NCBI GenBank assembly: GCA_020161615.1
Contig: JAIUPD010000004.1
Location: forward strand, 124,001-188,000
Length of the DNA stretch: 64,000 nucleotides
Source of the DNA: Pseudomonadota bacterium
GTDB taxonomy: Bacteria > Pseudomonadota > Alphaproteobacteria > Rhodobacterales > Rhodobacteraceae
Direction: 5' to 3'
Each line of letters starts with the position of its first letter. Positions within the stretch are counted from its first letter, which is position 1. Made by a program: the position numbers and the translations under genes. Below are positions 18,968 through 26,929 of the stretch, one piece after another. The notes beneath the pieces are model-generated. The model ran no database searches. It saw nothing but the letters and a program-made list of their open reading frames with translations, and was not told the origin of the DNA.

Positions 18968-19522
18968 TCAGGCCGAGGGCTCGTCCTTCGGCGCGCGGTT
19001 GAAGGCGTAGTGAAGGCGCGCGAAGCCCTCGGGCGTCTTTTCCGCCGCCAGCAGGGTCAGCCCCGCCTCAAGCCCGGTCGCCGGGAACAGCGGCCGCCCG
19101 CCGCCGATGATCTCGGGGATCAGGAAGATCTGGATCTCGTCCAGCGCGCCGCGTTCCATGAAAGCCATCTGCAAGCGCCCACCGCCCAACATCCAGACAT
19201 CGCCATCGTCGAGCGCCCGCAACTCGGCGATCAGCGCGTCGATATCGCTGCGGGTTTCCAGCGGGCCCTTCGGATCCCCGATCGGTTGCGAGGTCACGAC
19301 GATCACCCGCTGGTTGCCATAGGCCCAAGGCGAGGGATCGTTGGCGATGAAATCATAGGTGGCGCGGCCCATGACCACGGTGCGGATGCGGCGCAGGAAA
19401 CGGTCGTAATCCTTTTCCTCCGGTCCCGGCTGGTCGTGACGGAAGAGCCAGTCAAGACTGTCGTCCTCGGTGGCGATGAACCCGTCGAGGCTGGCGGCAA
19501 TGTAGCCAAGAATGGCAGCCAT
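18968..19522 (-). CDS. Dihydrofolate reductase-family (RibD C-terminal-like) protein
   Basis: A 184-residue protein of the RibD_C/DHFR-like fold: starts MAAILGYIAASLDGFIATED, with VVMGRATYDFI, QRVIVVTSQP, VWMLGGGRLQMAFMERGALDE and IPEIIGGGRPLF, the expected strand order of the family. These stand-alone YyaP/YwjB-like proteins probably bind NADPH, but their substrates are mostly unknown. AAGGAG precedes the ATG at 19522. It is divergent from a TetR gene with only 45 bp between them, so it is very likely that repressor's target. Confidence 0.85.
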   Translation of the reverse strand: MAAILGYIAASLDGFIATEDDSLDWLFRHDQPGPEEKDYDRFLRRIRTVVMGRATYDFIANDPSPWAYGNQRVIVVTSQPIGDPKGPLETRSDIDALIAELRALDDGDVWMLGGGRLQMAFMERGALDEIQIFLIPEIIGGGRPLFPATGLEAGLTLLAAEKTPEGFARLHYAFNRAPKDEPSA

Positions 19523-19537
19523 GCGATTCTCCTTGAT

Positions 19538-19559
19538 TATAAATGAACGTTTATTTATA
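19538..19559. promoter_or_regulatory. TetR-type operator palindrome
   Basis: An AT-rich 22-bp inverted repeat with 10 of 11 pairs matching, centred on AACGTT between 19548 and 19549 (left arm TATAAATGAAC, right arm GTTTATTTATA). It fills the 45-bp gap between the divergent reductase and TetR start codons, so binding would block both promoters. AT-rich sequence in a GC-rich genome supports a promoter here. Confidence 0.65.
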
Positions 19560-19567
19560 TTGAATTC

Positions 19568-20128
19568 ATGAGCCGCCGCAAGTCCATTTCCGACGATCTC
19601 CTGCTGGACCGGTTGCTGGTCGGGATCGCGCAGACCGGCCCCGCCGACCTGTCCTTCGCCCGGGCCGCGCGCGTCGCCGGCCTCTCCGCCCCGACGCTGG
19701 TGCAGCGCTTCGGCAGCCGCGAGGCCATGGTCGAGGCGGTGCTGCTCCGGGCCTGGGACCTGCTCGACGCGCGCACGGCCGCGGCGGATGCCGCCTGCGG
19801 GCCGGGGGCGCTGGGGGCGGTGGATCTGCTGCTTCAGCTGACGCTCGGGGGCGATGCCGCGCATGACAGCGGCGACGGCCTGCTGCTCCTGCGCGAGGAT
19901 ATCCGCAATCCCGTGCTCCGCGCCCGCGGCGCCGCCTGGGGCGAAACGCTGGTGCAAGCCATCGCGCGCCGGTTGCCCGAGGACGGCGCGCGCCTGGGAT
20001 GGGAGGCCGTCAGCCTCTGGCAGGGCGCAATCATCTGGTGGTCCTTCCGCCGCAACGCCCCGTTGGCCGAGGTCGTGGCCAGCACGCTGGAAGGCTGGCG
20101 CAAGCGGAACGGCGATCTGACCCGCTGA
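19568..20128 (+). CDS. TetR/AcrR-family transcriptional regulator
   Basis: A 186-residue regulator with an N-terminal TetR-type helix-turn-helix: LSFARAARVAGLSAPTLVQR followed by FGSREAMVEAVLLRAW (residues about 28-65). The C-terminal ligand domain is divergent and not assignable. By position and the shared palindrome it likely represses itself and the divergent RibD-like reductase gene. The inducer is unknown. Confidence 0.85.
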   Translation: MSRRKSISDDLLLDRLLVGIAQTGPADLSFARAARVAGLSAPTLVQRFGSREAMVEAVLLRAWDLLDARTAAADAACGPGALGAVDLLLQLTLGGDAAHDSGDGLLLLREDIRNPVLRARGAAWGETLVQAIARRLPEDGARLGWEAVSLWQGAIIWWSFRRNAPLAEVVASTLEGWRKRNGDLTR

Positions 20129-20230
20129 CGCTTTGGCCGGCGCGCGACACAGAGCCGCGCCGGTTTGCCGCCATCAACCCGCAATTGCCGGTTGGCCGGG
20201 GCATCGAATCCAGGAACAAGGGAAGGGGGA

Positions 20231-20305
<75 letters not shown>

Positions 20306-20322
20306 GTCGCCACGGGCGGCTG

Positions 20323-20349
20323 ATTAGACGCAAAGCGCGGCCGGTGCAA
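20323..20349 (-). promoter_or_regulatory. Candidate tRNA-Thr promoter
   Basis: Upstream of the tRNA on the minus strand, TTGCAC (-35 like) and TCTAAT (-10 like) are separated by 15 bp, with the -10 about 17 bp before the mature tRNA 5' end. The -10 is good; the spacing is somewhat short. Confidence 0.4.
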
Positions 20350-20392
20350 GCCCCGACTGGACATTATTTCATCGGGCGTTAAGACAGGCCCC

Positions 20393-20584
20393 ATGAGCGG
20401 CGACAGGGTCAGCAAGAACGCAGGACCGGCCGGGCCCGATGGGGCCCGGCGCGTCAAGGCCGTGCGCGGCACCAAGGGCGACGATGCCCGGGAAGCGCGG
20501 GTCAAGGCGGCGCTGAAGGCCAATATCGCCCGGCGCAAGGCTCAGGCGAAGGCGCGCGGCGAAAGCGAGGATATGGATGAGTGA
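20393..20584 (+). CDS. Small basic hypothetical protein, 63 residues
   Basis: A short, highly charged protein (MSGDRVSKNAGPAGPDGARR...), Lys/Arg/Ala rich in its second half (VKAALKANIARRKAQAKARG) with an acidic C-terminus (ESEDMDE). It is predicted disordered or helical with no motif I recognise. It overlaps the following DUF2948 gene by 8 bp, which supports its being translated. Function unknown. Confidence 0.6.
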   Translation: MSGDRVSKNAGPAGPDGARRVKAVRGTKGDDAREARVKAALKANIARRKAQAKARGESEDMDE

Positions 20585-21071
20585 TGCCCGATTCGAAGAC
20601 GGTGCCGAGGCGCCGCTGCGTCTGCTGGCCCGCGATGCCGAGGATCTGAAGGTCATTTCGGCGCTGGTGCAGGACGCCGTACTGACGGGTGCCGACCTGC
20701 GCTATAGCCGCGCCCGCCGGCGATTTTCGCTGCTTCTGAACCGATTCCGCTGGGAGGATGAAGGCCGCGCCCGGGCTTCGGGCCGGCGGTTCGAGCGGGT
20801 GCGGGCGGTGCTCGATTTCTCGGATGTGACGGCGGTGTCGCATCAAGGGCTGACCCGGGATGCGGAGACGGTGCTGTCGCTCCTCGCGCTGGAATATGTG
20901 CCCGACGCCGAGCCCGAGGCCGGCGCGCCGGCCGGGCCGGGCCGGGTGGTGCTGACCTTCGCCGGTGACGGCGCGCTGGCGCTGACGGTCGAATGCCTGG
21001 AGGTCGAGCTCAGCGACGTGACCCGTCCCTATCTGGCCCCCTCGCACCACGCGCCCGACCACCAGGCGTAG
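20577..21071 (+). CDS. DUF2948 family protein
   Basis: A 164-residue protein matching the alphaproteobacterial DUF2948 family: APLRLLARDAEDLKVISALV near the start, then RRRFSLLLNRFRWED, RVRAVLDFSDVTAV and LSLLALEYVPDAE. No signal peptide or membrane helix. Its function is not known. In many Rhodobacterales this family is encoded near murA/hisD; that context is absent here. Its start lies inside the end of the 63-residue gene, so the two form a small operon. A GC-hairpin repeat follows about 90 bp after its stop. Confidence 0.8.
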   Translation: MSDARFEDGAEAPLRLLARDAEDLKVISALVQDAVLTGADLRYSRARRRFSLLLNRFRWEDEGRARASGRRFERVRAVLDFSDVTAVSHQGLTRDAETVLSLLALEYVPDAEPEAGAPAGPGRVVLTFAGDGALALTVECLEVELSDVTRPYLAPSHHAPDHQA

Positions 21072-21159
21072 CCCGCGCAGCCCGGAAGCGGCGGGAGGCG
21101 CGCTCCCGCCCGCCCACCCCGCGCGCCTCCCGCCGCGGAGAGCTTGGCGCTTGTGGCGG

Positions 21160-21210
21160 CCCCGGGGGCCTTCTGCCCCCGGACCCCCGAGGATATTTGA
21201 AGCGCAAAGA
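21160..21210 (+). repeat. 3'-end repeat, copy A (follows DUF2948 gene)
   Basis: GC-rich hairpin (GGGGGCCTTCTGCCCCC) followed by GGACCCCCGAGGATATTTGA and AGCGCAAAGA. Same modules and order as the other copies in this window (21240-21308, 40019-40082, 50491-50540, 50655-50721). Orientation matches the upstream plus-strand gene. Possibly a terminator with a conserved tail. Confidence 0.8.
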
Positions 21211-21217
21211 AGGCGGC

Positions 21218-21232
21218 TTAACGCCCTCTTAA
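21218..21232. promoter_or_regulatory. TTAA-N7-TTAA element (CtrA-box-like)
   Basis: TTAA CGCCCTC TTAA matches the CtrA full-site spacing (TTAA-N7-TTAA) known in alphaproteobacteria. It lies in the 29-bp spacer between the two inverted 3'-end repeats, between converging genes, so it is not at an obvious promoter. Confidence 0.3.
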
Positions 21233-21239
21233 TCTTCAT

Positions 21240-21308
21240 CTTTGCGCCTCAAATATCCTCGGGGGGTGAATTGGCCGCAGGCCAAGAGGGGGGCAGACGG
21301 CCCCCCTT
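21240..21308 (-). repeat. 3'-end repeat, copy B (follows asparaginase gene)
   Basis: On the minus strand: hairpin GGGGGGCCGTCTGCCCCCC, a second small hairpin (TTGGCCTGCGGCCAA), then CCCCCCGAGGATATTTGA and GGCGCAAAG. It faces copy A across the TTAA element; each copy is oriented with the gene whose 3' end it follows. Confidence 0.8.
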
Positions 21309-21392
21309 CTTCGGCGCGGCGGCACGCCGCGCCGCTGGTCGCCCGAGGCGCCCGCGGCAGCGGGCAACGAGGGCGAAACACCTCTCCCCCGG

Positions 21393-22385
21393 TCAGCAGA
21401 AACCGGGCGCCAATTTCACCGCGCCGGCGAGCAGCCCGCGGCGGCTGCGCATCGGGTCGCCCAGCCGCTTCATCGCCATCGGATGCGCGGGGTCGAGCGC
21501 GCCCAGCCGCGACAGAAGCGCGGTGATCGCCGCTTCCGAGGCGCGCGTGCCGCCGTCCAGCACCTTCAGCGCGACACCCAGCCCCTGTTTCGGCAGGATC
21601 GCCACGAAAACCGCCTCGGCGCCGGTCTTGATCGCCACGCCGTCCATGGCCCGCATCAGCTCGGTGCAGGCGCGGCCTTCGCCTGCCACCATCTCGGGAT
21701 GGGCCACCATCCCCTCGCGCAGGGTCACCATGGCGCGGCTGCGGGCGTCAGAGCCATTGGCGGTGGCGAAGCGGGCCATGGCCCGGGCCAGCCCGCCCAC
21801 CGAGGTCGCGAAATTCGGGGCCGAGCAGCCGTCGATCCCGTAGCCGGGGCTCGACTCGCCGGTCACGTCCTCGAAAGCCGCCTTCACCGCCTTTTGCACC
21901 GGGTGGTCGGGTTCGGTGTATTCCGGCCCGCCGCCGAGGTGCTTGTTCAGCATCAGGAAGCCCGAATGCTTGCCCGAGCAATTGTTGTGCACCTGGCAGG
22001 CGGCATCGCCGGTGCAGAGGAGGCGCTTGTGTTCCTCGGGGTCGTCGGGGACCTGGGTGCCGCAGCGCAGATCCTCCTCGCCCAGCCCCATATCGGCCAG
22101 CCAGGCGCGCACCGCCTCTACATGGATCGCCGCCCCGTTGTGCGAGGCGCAGGCCAGGGCCAGGCGTTTGGGCGGCAAGGCGGCGCCCGCGCCCGATTCC
22201 AGGAGCGGCAGCGCCTGGAGCATCTTGCAGGACGAGCGCGGATAGATCACGGCGTCAGGATTGCCCCAAGCCTCGACCACGCCCTTCGCGTCGCAGATCA
22301 CCGCGTGACCCAGGTGACGGCTCTCCAGCAACTCTCCCCGCCAGACATCGACAAGCGGCACAGCGCCCGCAGCAACGTCGGTCAT
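21393..22385 (-). CDS. Asparaginase of the ReAV (Rhizobium etli) type
   Basis: A 330-residue protein of the asparaginase family found in R. etli (PF06089), unrelated to E. coli-type asparaginases. Key residues of the structurally known ReAV are present: Ser51-x-x-Lys54 in YPRSSCKMLQ, Ser81 in CASHNGAA, and Cys136 with Lys139 in NNCSGKHSGF, which form the Ser-Lys tandems and the metal site; DGCSAPNF provides the further conserved Cys. It deamidates L-asparagine to aspartate and ammonia in the cytoplasm. The ATG at 22385 has GAAGGAG upstream; a longer frame starts at 22412. Divergent from the IalB-family gene. Confidence 0.85.
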   Translation of the reverse strand: MTDVAAGAVPLVDVWRGELLESRHLGHAVICDAKGVVEAWGNPDAVIYPRSSCKMLQALPLLESGAGAALPPKRLALACASHNGAAIHVEAVRAWLADMGLGEEDLRCGTQVPDDPEEHKRLLCTGDAACQVHNNCSGKHSGFLMLNKHLGGGPEYTEPDHPVQKAVKAAFEDVTGESSPGYGIDGCSAPNFATSVGGLARAMARFATANGSDARSRAMVTLREGMVAHPEMVAGEGRACTELMRAMDGVAIKTGAEAVFVAILPKQGLGVALKVLDGGTRASEAAITALLSRLGALDPAHPMAMKRLGDPMRSRRGLLAGAVKLAPGFC

Positions 22386-22557
22386 GCCCTGAACTCCTTC
22401 ACGGTTGCGCAATATTCCGCCAACGGGGGTTTCTCAGACCCCGGTTTTCGCGGTATGACCCAGTTTACCGGGCAAACCCCTGTTGCGCCAGTTCAAAGCC
22501 TTGTGCGAAAAGGCCGGCGGCGGGGGACACGAGACACGCTGGAGGCACGGAAGACAT

Positions 22558-23088
22558 ATGGCATCTTCGTTCAAATTCGGCGCGATGGGCGCGATGTTGG
22601 CCCTGATGGCCGCTCTCCCCGCTCAGGCGCAGGATTCGACCAACCGGGTGGCGGTGGAAACCGCCTGGAGCGTCTTCGTCGACGGCACGCCGCGCGAATG
22701 CTGGGCAGTCTCGGCGCCGTCCGAGACGGTGAACACGCGCGACGGCCGCGCGGTCTCGGTGCGCCGTGGCGACATCCTGCTCTTCGCGACCTTCCGTCAA
22801 GGGCAGGGCGCGGCGGCCGAGGTTTCCTTCACCGGCGGCTATCCCTTCGCGCCGGATTCGACCGTCGAGGTGGTGATCGGAGCGGATACGTTCCAGCTGA
22901 TCACCGACGGCGAATGGGCCTGGGCGGCCTCGCCCGAGGAAGACGGGCGCATCCTCGCCTCGATGCGGCGCGGCCAGAACGCCGTGCTGACCGCGCGCTC
23001 GGCGCGCGGCACGCAGACGCAGGATACCTTCTCGCTCTTCGGCATCACCGCCGCGACCGAGGAAGCCCAGCGCCGCTGCGCCGAGTAA
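22558..23088 (+). CDS. Invasion-associated locus B (IalB) family protein
   Basis: A 176-residue secreted protein. Signal peptide about residues 1-24 (hydrophobic [18 protein letters not shown]); the mature part contains [18 protein letters not shown], then [10 protein letters not shown] and a C-terminal [20 protein letters not shown] with the closing Cys, which fits the IalB fold (PF06776) with one disulfide. The family is named from Bartonella invasion but is widespread in free-living alphaproteobacteria as an envelope protein of unclear role. The ATG at 22558 is chosen because it begins the signal peptide and follows GGAGG. A strong intrinsic terminator follows. Confidence 0.85.
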   Translation: MASSFKFGAMGAMLALMAALPAQAQDSTNRVAVETAWSVFVDGTPRECWAVSAPSETVNTRDGRAVSVRRGDILLFATFRQGQGAAAEVSFTGGYPFAPDSTVEVVIGADTFQLITDGEWAWAASPEEDGRILASMRRGQNAVLTARSARGTQTQDTFSLFGITAATEEAQRRCAE

Positions 23089-23113
23089 GCGCGCGCGCCT
23101 GACAGAATCGAAG

Positions 23114-23144
23114 GCCGCCGGGCTGTTCTGCCCGGCGGCTTTTT
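23114..23144 (+). terminator. Intrinsic terminator after IalB-family gene
   Basis: Perfect 10-bp stem GCCGCCGGGC / GCCCGGCGGC with loop TGTTCT and a following run of five T. Confidence 0.9.
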
Positions 23145-23194
23145 CCTATATGGTGGCGCAGCCCCATCCCTTCCGGCGTCAAACGGAGACGCGC

Positions 23195-24370
23195 ATGTCC
23201 GCCCCCATCACCCAAGACGTCCTGACCATCCCGCGCCGCGCCCCCGAGGGCGAGACGCCGAACCTGATCGGCATGACCCGCGAGCAGCTGCGCGCGGCCT
23301 TGATCGAGCACGGCACGCCCGAGAAACAGGCGAAGATGCGCGAGGGGCAGATCTGGCAGTGGCTCTATCACTGGGGGGTGCGCGAATTCACCCTGATGAC
23401 CAACCTGTCGAAGGATTACCGCGCCTTCCTCGACCGGACCTTCCAGATCAAGCTGCCCGAGATCGTCACCAAGCAGGTCTCGGCTGACGGCACGCGCAAA
23501 TATCTGCTCCGCATCGACGGCGGGCATGAGGTCGAGACGGTCTATATCCCCGAGGAGGGGCGCGGCACGCTCTGCATCAGCTCGCAGGTCGGTTGCACGT
23601 TGACCTGTTCCTTCTGCCATACCGGCACCCAGAAGCTGGTGCGCAACCTGACCGCGGCCGAAATCGTCGGCCAGGTGATGATCGCGCGCGACGACCTGGG
23701 CGACTGGAACACGCCGGGCGAGGCCAAGCGCGAGGAGCGTCTGGTCTCGAACGTCGTGCTGATGGGCATGGGCGAGCCGCTCTACAATTTCGACAACGTG
23801 CGCGACGCGATGAAGATCGTCATGGATGGCGAGGGGATTTCGCTGTCGCGCCGCCGGATCACGCTGTCGACCAGCGGCATCGTGCCCGAGATCGCGCGCA
23901 CGGCCGAGGAGATCGGCTGCCTGCTGGCGATCAGCTTCCACGCGACCACCGATGAGGTCCGCGACCGTCTGGTCCCGGTCAACAAGAAATGGAACATCGA
24001 GACGCTGCTGAAGGCGCTGCGGGATTATCCGCGGTTGTCGAATTCCGAGCGGATCACCTTTGAATACGTCATGCTCAAGGACGTGAACGATTCGGACGAG
24101 GACGCCAAGCGACTGGTGCGCTTGATCCGTGGCATCCCGGCGAAGATCAACCTGATCCCCTTCAACGAATGGCCCGGCGCGCCCTATCAGCGCTCGGATT
24201 GGGAGCGGATCGAGGCTTTCGCCGATGTCATCTTCAAGGCCGGCTACGCCAGCCCGATCCGCACGCCGCGGGGCGAGGATATCATGGCCGCCTGCGGGCA
24301 GCTGAAATCCGCGACCGAGCGGGGCCGCAAGTCCAGGGCCCAGATCGCGGCCGAGGCGGCGGGGGCCTGA
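23195..24370 (+). CDS. rlmN: Dual-specificity 23S rRNA/tRNA (adenine-C2) methyltransferase RlmN
   Basis: A 391-residue radical-SAM methyltransferase. The iron-sulfur ligands are Cys134, Cys138 and Cys141 (GCTLTCSFC); Cys127 in [10 protein letters not shown] and Cys367 in MAACGQL match the two catalytic cysteines (118 and 355 in E. coli). [12 protein letters not shown] is the SAM-binding GGE-like motif. It methylates A2503 of 23S rRNA and A37 of some tRNAs. Start at 23195 after ACGGAGAC. It is followed 4 bp later by a small membrane-protein gene. Confidence 0.95.
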   Translation: MSAPITQDVLTIPRRAPEGETPNLIGMTREQLRAALIEHGTPEKQAKMREGQIWQWLYHWGVREFTLMTNLSKDYRAFLDRTFQIKLPEIVTKQVSADGTRKYLLRIDGGHEVETVYIPEEGRGTLCISSQVGCTLTCSFCHTGTQKLVRNLTAAEIVGQVMIARDDLGDWNTPGEAKREERLVSNVVLMGMGEPLYNFDNVRDAMKIVMDGEGISLSRRRITLSTSGIVPEIARTAEEIGCLLAISFHATTDEVRDRLVPVNKKWNIETLLKALRDYPRLSNSERITFEYVMLKDVNDSDEDAKRLVRLIRGIPAKINLIPFNEWPGAPYQRSDWERIEAFADVIFKAGYASPIRTPRGEDIMAACGQLKSATERGRKSRAQIAAEAAGA

Positions 24371-24374
24371 GCCT

Positions 24375-24611
24375 GTGCCGCAGATCCTGTTCCTGGCGGT
24401 GATCGGCGCGGCGGCGGGCCTGCTGGCGACGCGGCTGATGCGGGTCAACATGGATGTGCCCTCGGCCATGGGGCTGGGGGTGATCGGCGTGCTGGTCGGC
24501 GGTTTCGTCCTGCGGCTGATCGTGACGGTGGGCGGCTGGGCGATCACCTTCGTCCTGGCGGTCCTGGGTTCCATGGCGCTGATCTGGGTCTGGCAGCGGC
24601 TGAAACGCTGA
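24375..24611 (+). CDS. Small GlsB/YeaQ/YmgE-like membrane protein
   Basis: A 78-residue protein with three hydrophobic helices (about 3-20, 30-48, 52-70), glycine-rich in the pattern of the transglycosylase-associated (GlsB/YeaQ/YmgE) family: LAVIGAAAGLLATRLMRVN, then GLGVIGVLVGGFVLRLI. Starts with GTG at 24375, four bases after the rlmN stop, so co-transcribed with rlmN. Function of the family is unclear; stress-linked in enterobacteria. Confidence 0.7.
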   Translation: MPQILFLAVIGAAAGLLATRLMRVNMDVPSAMGLGVIGVLVGGFVLRLIVTVGGWAITFVLAVLGSMALIWVWQRLKR

Positions 24612-24629
24612 CCACGCCCTGACCGAACG

Positions 24630-24660
24630 AAAAAAGGCGCCGGTTTCCCGGCGCCTTTTT
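24630..24660. terminator. Bidirectional intrinsic terminator
   Basis: Stem GGCGCCGG / CCGGCGCC with loop TTTC, a T-run on the right and an A-run on the left. It can end both the plus-strand rlmN unit and the converging minus-strand TRAP operon. Confidence 0.9.
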
Positions 24661-24678
24661 CGGGTCGCGGTGGGGCGT

Positions 24679-26850
24679 TCAATCCATCCCGCGGCTGGCA
24701 TTGCGCGGGTTGAGGAGCCCGCGTTGCAGCGCGATCACCAGCATGGCGATGCCGAAGCCCGCCAGGTCGGTGATCCAGCCGCTCTTGATCATCATGAGCG
24801 CGGCCACCAGCGTGATGATCCGCAGCACCGGGTTCAGCTTGCCGAACAGCCAGCCCTGCACCGCCGAGGCCATCATGAAGATCCCGAAGAGCGCCGTGAC
24901 CATCACATGCGCGATGTCCAGCCATTCGCCCTGCATCAGCATCTCGGGCGCGTAGAAGAACATGAAGGGCACGATGAAGGCGGCGAGGCCGAACTTGAAG
25001 CTCTCGACCGAGGTTTTCATCGGGTCGGACTGGGCGATGGCGGCGCCTGCATAGGCGGCCAGGGCCACGGGCGGGGTGATGGCCGAGATGACGGCGTAAT
25101 AGAAGATGAAGAAATGCGCCGTCAGCGGCTCGATCCCCATCCGCACCAGGCCGGGCGCGATGACCGCGGCGGCCACGGCATAGGCGGCGGTGGTCGGCAT
25201 CCCCATGCCGAGGATGATCGCCACGAACATCGCGAAGACCATGCCGACGAACTGGTTCTGCCCGGCGATCTCCAGAAGCAAGGAGGAGAAGCGCGTGCCG
25301 ATCCCGGTCAGGGCGATGACGCCGACGATGACCCCGGCGGCGGCGCAGACGGCGACCATCTGCAGCGCCATGCGGGCGGCGATCTCGAGGCCCCAGAAGA
25401 TCTCCTTGATGCCCATCTTGGTGGGGGTGAGCCAGCTGACCACCGCCGCCGCGCCCATCGACAGCGTGCCCGCGCGGATCACGGAATAGCCCATGAACAG
25501 GGCGCCGATCAGGATGATGATCGGGATGAACAGGAAGACCCGGCGCATCATCAGCGGCAGCGAGGGCAGCTCGTGCCGGGGCAGGCCCTTCATGTGGTTC
25601 TTCAGCGCTTCCTTGTCGACCATGAAATAGACCGACACAAAGTACAGCACCGCCGGGATGATCGCCGCGATGGCGATGTCGCGGTAGGGGATGGCGGTGA
25701 TTTCCGACATGATGAAGGCGCCGGCGCCCATGATCGGCGGCATCAGCTGCCCGCCGGTCGAGGCTGCGGCCTCGACCGACGCCGCGGTCTGGGGCTTGTA
25801 GCCGACCTTCTTCATCAGGGGGATGGTGAGCGAGCCGGTGGCCACCACGTTGCCCGCCGAGGTGCCGTTGATCATCCCCATCAGGCCCGAGGCAAAGACC
25901 GCGACCTTGGCCGGGCCGCCGCGTGCCGACCCGGCCACCGCGAAGGCGAAATTGACGAAATACTCGCCGACGCGGGACGCTTGCAGGAAGGCGGCGAAGG
26001 CGATGAAGAGGATGATATAGGTCGACGAGATCGCCGTGGTCGGGCCGAGGATCCCGTTATCGGTATAGATGAAGGCGAAGAAGCGCGCCGCGGCATAGCC
26101 GTTGTGGTGCAGCACGCCCGGCAGCCAGGGACCGGCGAAGCCATAGGCGATGAAGACGGCGACGATGATGACCAGCGCCAGGCCCGCCAGCCGCCGGGTC
26201 AGTTCCAGGATCAGCACGATGCCGGCGATCGAGGCCCACATGTCGTTCGGATGCGGGAAGACCTGGGCGCGGATGCGAAGGAAATCGGCGTGGATGATGA
26301 TGTAGAGCGCCACGATCACCGCCGCGACGGCCAGCAGCGTGTCGGCCCAGGACAGCGAGGAGCGGTTGCGCTTCGGCGCCAGCCACGAGGCGGCGAGCGC
26401 CGCCAGCGTTCCGGCAAAGAGCGGGTAGCCGAAGGTATAGACATATTTCGTGGCCGGGGCGCCGGTGGCGATCAGATCGCCGGTGGCCCACATGGTCAGC
26501 AATTGCCCGCCAGCCACCGCCAGCAGCACCGCCGCGACCGGGACCAGCACCCGCTCATAGGGGGTATAGGCCGTAACCTGGCCCGCCTCGGGCAGCGGGC
26601 GCGCGGAATAGAGCACGAAGCCCAGCGCCAGACCGCCGCCCACATGGATCAGCCGGTAGACCCAGGGCTCCAGCGGATAGACGTTCATGACGAAGATGTG
26701 GAAGCTCGTGTAGAGCACGCAGAGCGCTGCCACCAGCAGGCCCAGATTGCCGCCGAACACGCGCTGGTTCGAGGCGATCACCTCGTCGTCGACGCCCTCG
26801 GCAATGGTCGCGGACCCGGCCTGGGTAGCCGCGAGATCGGTTGAAGACAT
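24679..26850 (-). CDS. TRAP transporter permease, fused 4TM/12TM (TAXI type)
   Basis: A 723-residue integral membrane protein in which the small (DctQ-like, roughly residues 40-250) and large (DctM-like, residues about 260-720) TRAP subunits are fused, the standard form for TAXI-type TRAP systems. Recognisable large-subunit segments: GMINGTSAGNVVATGSLTIP, EAAASTGGQLMPPIMGAGAF, and LGMGMPTTAAYAVAAAVIAP. It moves an organic acid or amino acid with Na+/H+ gradient. GGAGGAAATC precedes the ATG. It lies downstream of the TAXI binding-protein gene, separated by an intrinsic terminator hairpin. Confidence 0.93.
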   Translation of the reverse strand: MSSTDLAATQAGSATIAEGVDDEVIASNQRVFGGNLGLLVAALCVLYTSFHIFVMNVYPLEPWVYRLIHVGGGLALGFVLYSARPLPEAGQVTAYTPYERVLVPVAAVLLAVAGGQLLTMWATGDLIATGAPATKYVYTFGYPLFAGTLAALAASWLAPKRNRSSLSWADTLLAVAAVIVALYIIIHADFLRIRAQVFPHPNDMWASIAGIVLILELTRRLAGLALVIIVAVFIAYGFAGPWLPGVLHHNGYAAARFFAFIYTDNGILGPTTAISSTYIILFIAFAAFLQASRVGEYFVNFAFAVAGSARGGPAKVAVFASGLMGMINGTSAGNVVATGSLTIPLMKKVGYKPQTAASVEAAASTGGQLMPPIMGAGAFIMSEITAIPYRDIAIAAIIPAVLYFVSVYFMVDKEALKNHMKGLPRHELPSLPLMMRRVFLFIPIIILIGALFMGYSVIRAGTLSMGAAAVVSWLTPTKMGIKEIFWGLEIAARMALQMVAVCAAAGVIVGVIALTGIGTRFSSLLLEIAGQNQFVGMVFAMFVAIILGMGMPTTAAYAVAAAVIAPGLVRMGIEPLTAHFFIFYYAVISAITPPVALAAYAGAAIAQSDPMKTSVESFKFGLAAFIVPFMFFYAPEMLMQGEWLDIAHVMVTALFGIFMMASAVQGWLFGKLNPVLRIITLVAALMMIKSGWITDLAGFGIAMLVIALQRGLLNPRNASRGMD

Positions 26851-26873
26851 GATTTCCTCCGCCCCCTTTTATG

Positions 26874-26909
26874 AAAAGGCCGGGGTGCGCGGTTTCGTGC
26901 ACCCCGGCC
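26874..26909 (-). terminator. Attenuating terminator between TAXI gene and TRAP permease gene
   Basis: On the minus strand a perfect 11-bp stem (GGCCGGGGTGC / GCACCCCGGCC) is followed by TTTT. Located after the binding-protein stop, it probably ends most transcripts so that the binding protein exceeds the permease. Confidence 0.75.
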
Positions 26910-26929
26910 AGTCGTCACCCGTCGGCGGT

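Noticed and set aside
20502-21239. 245-residue minus-strand frame starting in repeat copy B
   Set aside because: Antisense to DUF2948; its start only reflects the GCAAAGATG tail of the repeat.
24670-26844. 724-residue plus-strand frame, His/Asp/Gly rich
   Set aside because: It is the antisense shadow of the TRAP permease gene; the opposite strand has clear membrane helices and family motifs, whereas this frame is low-complexity and has none.
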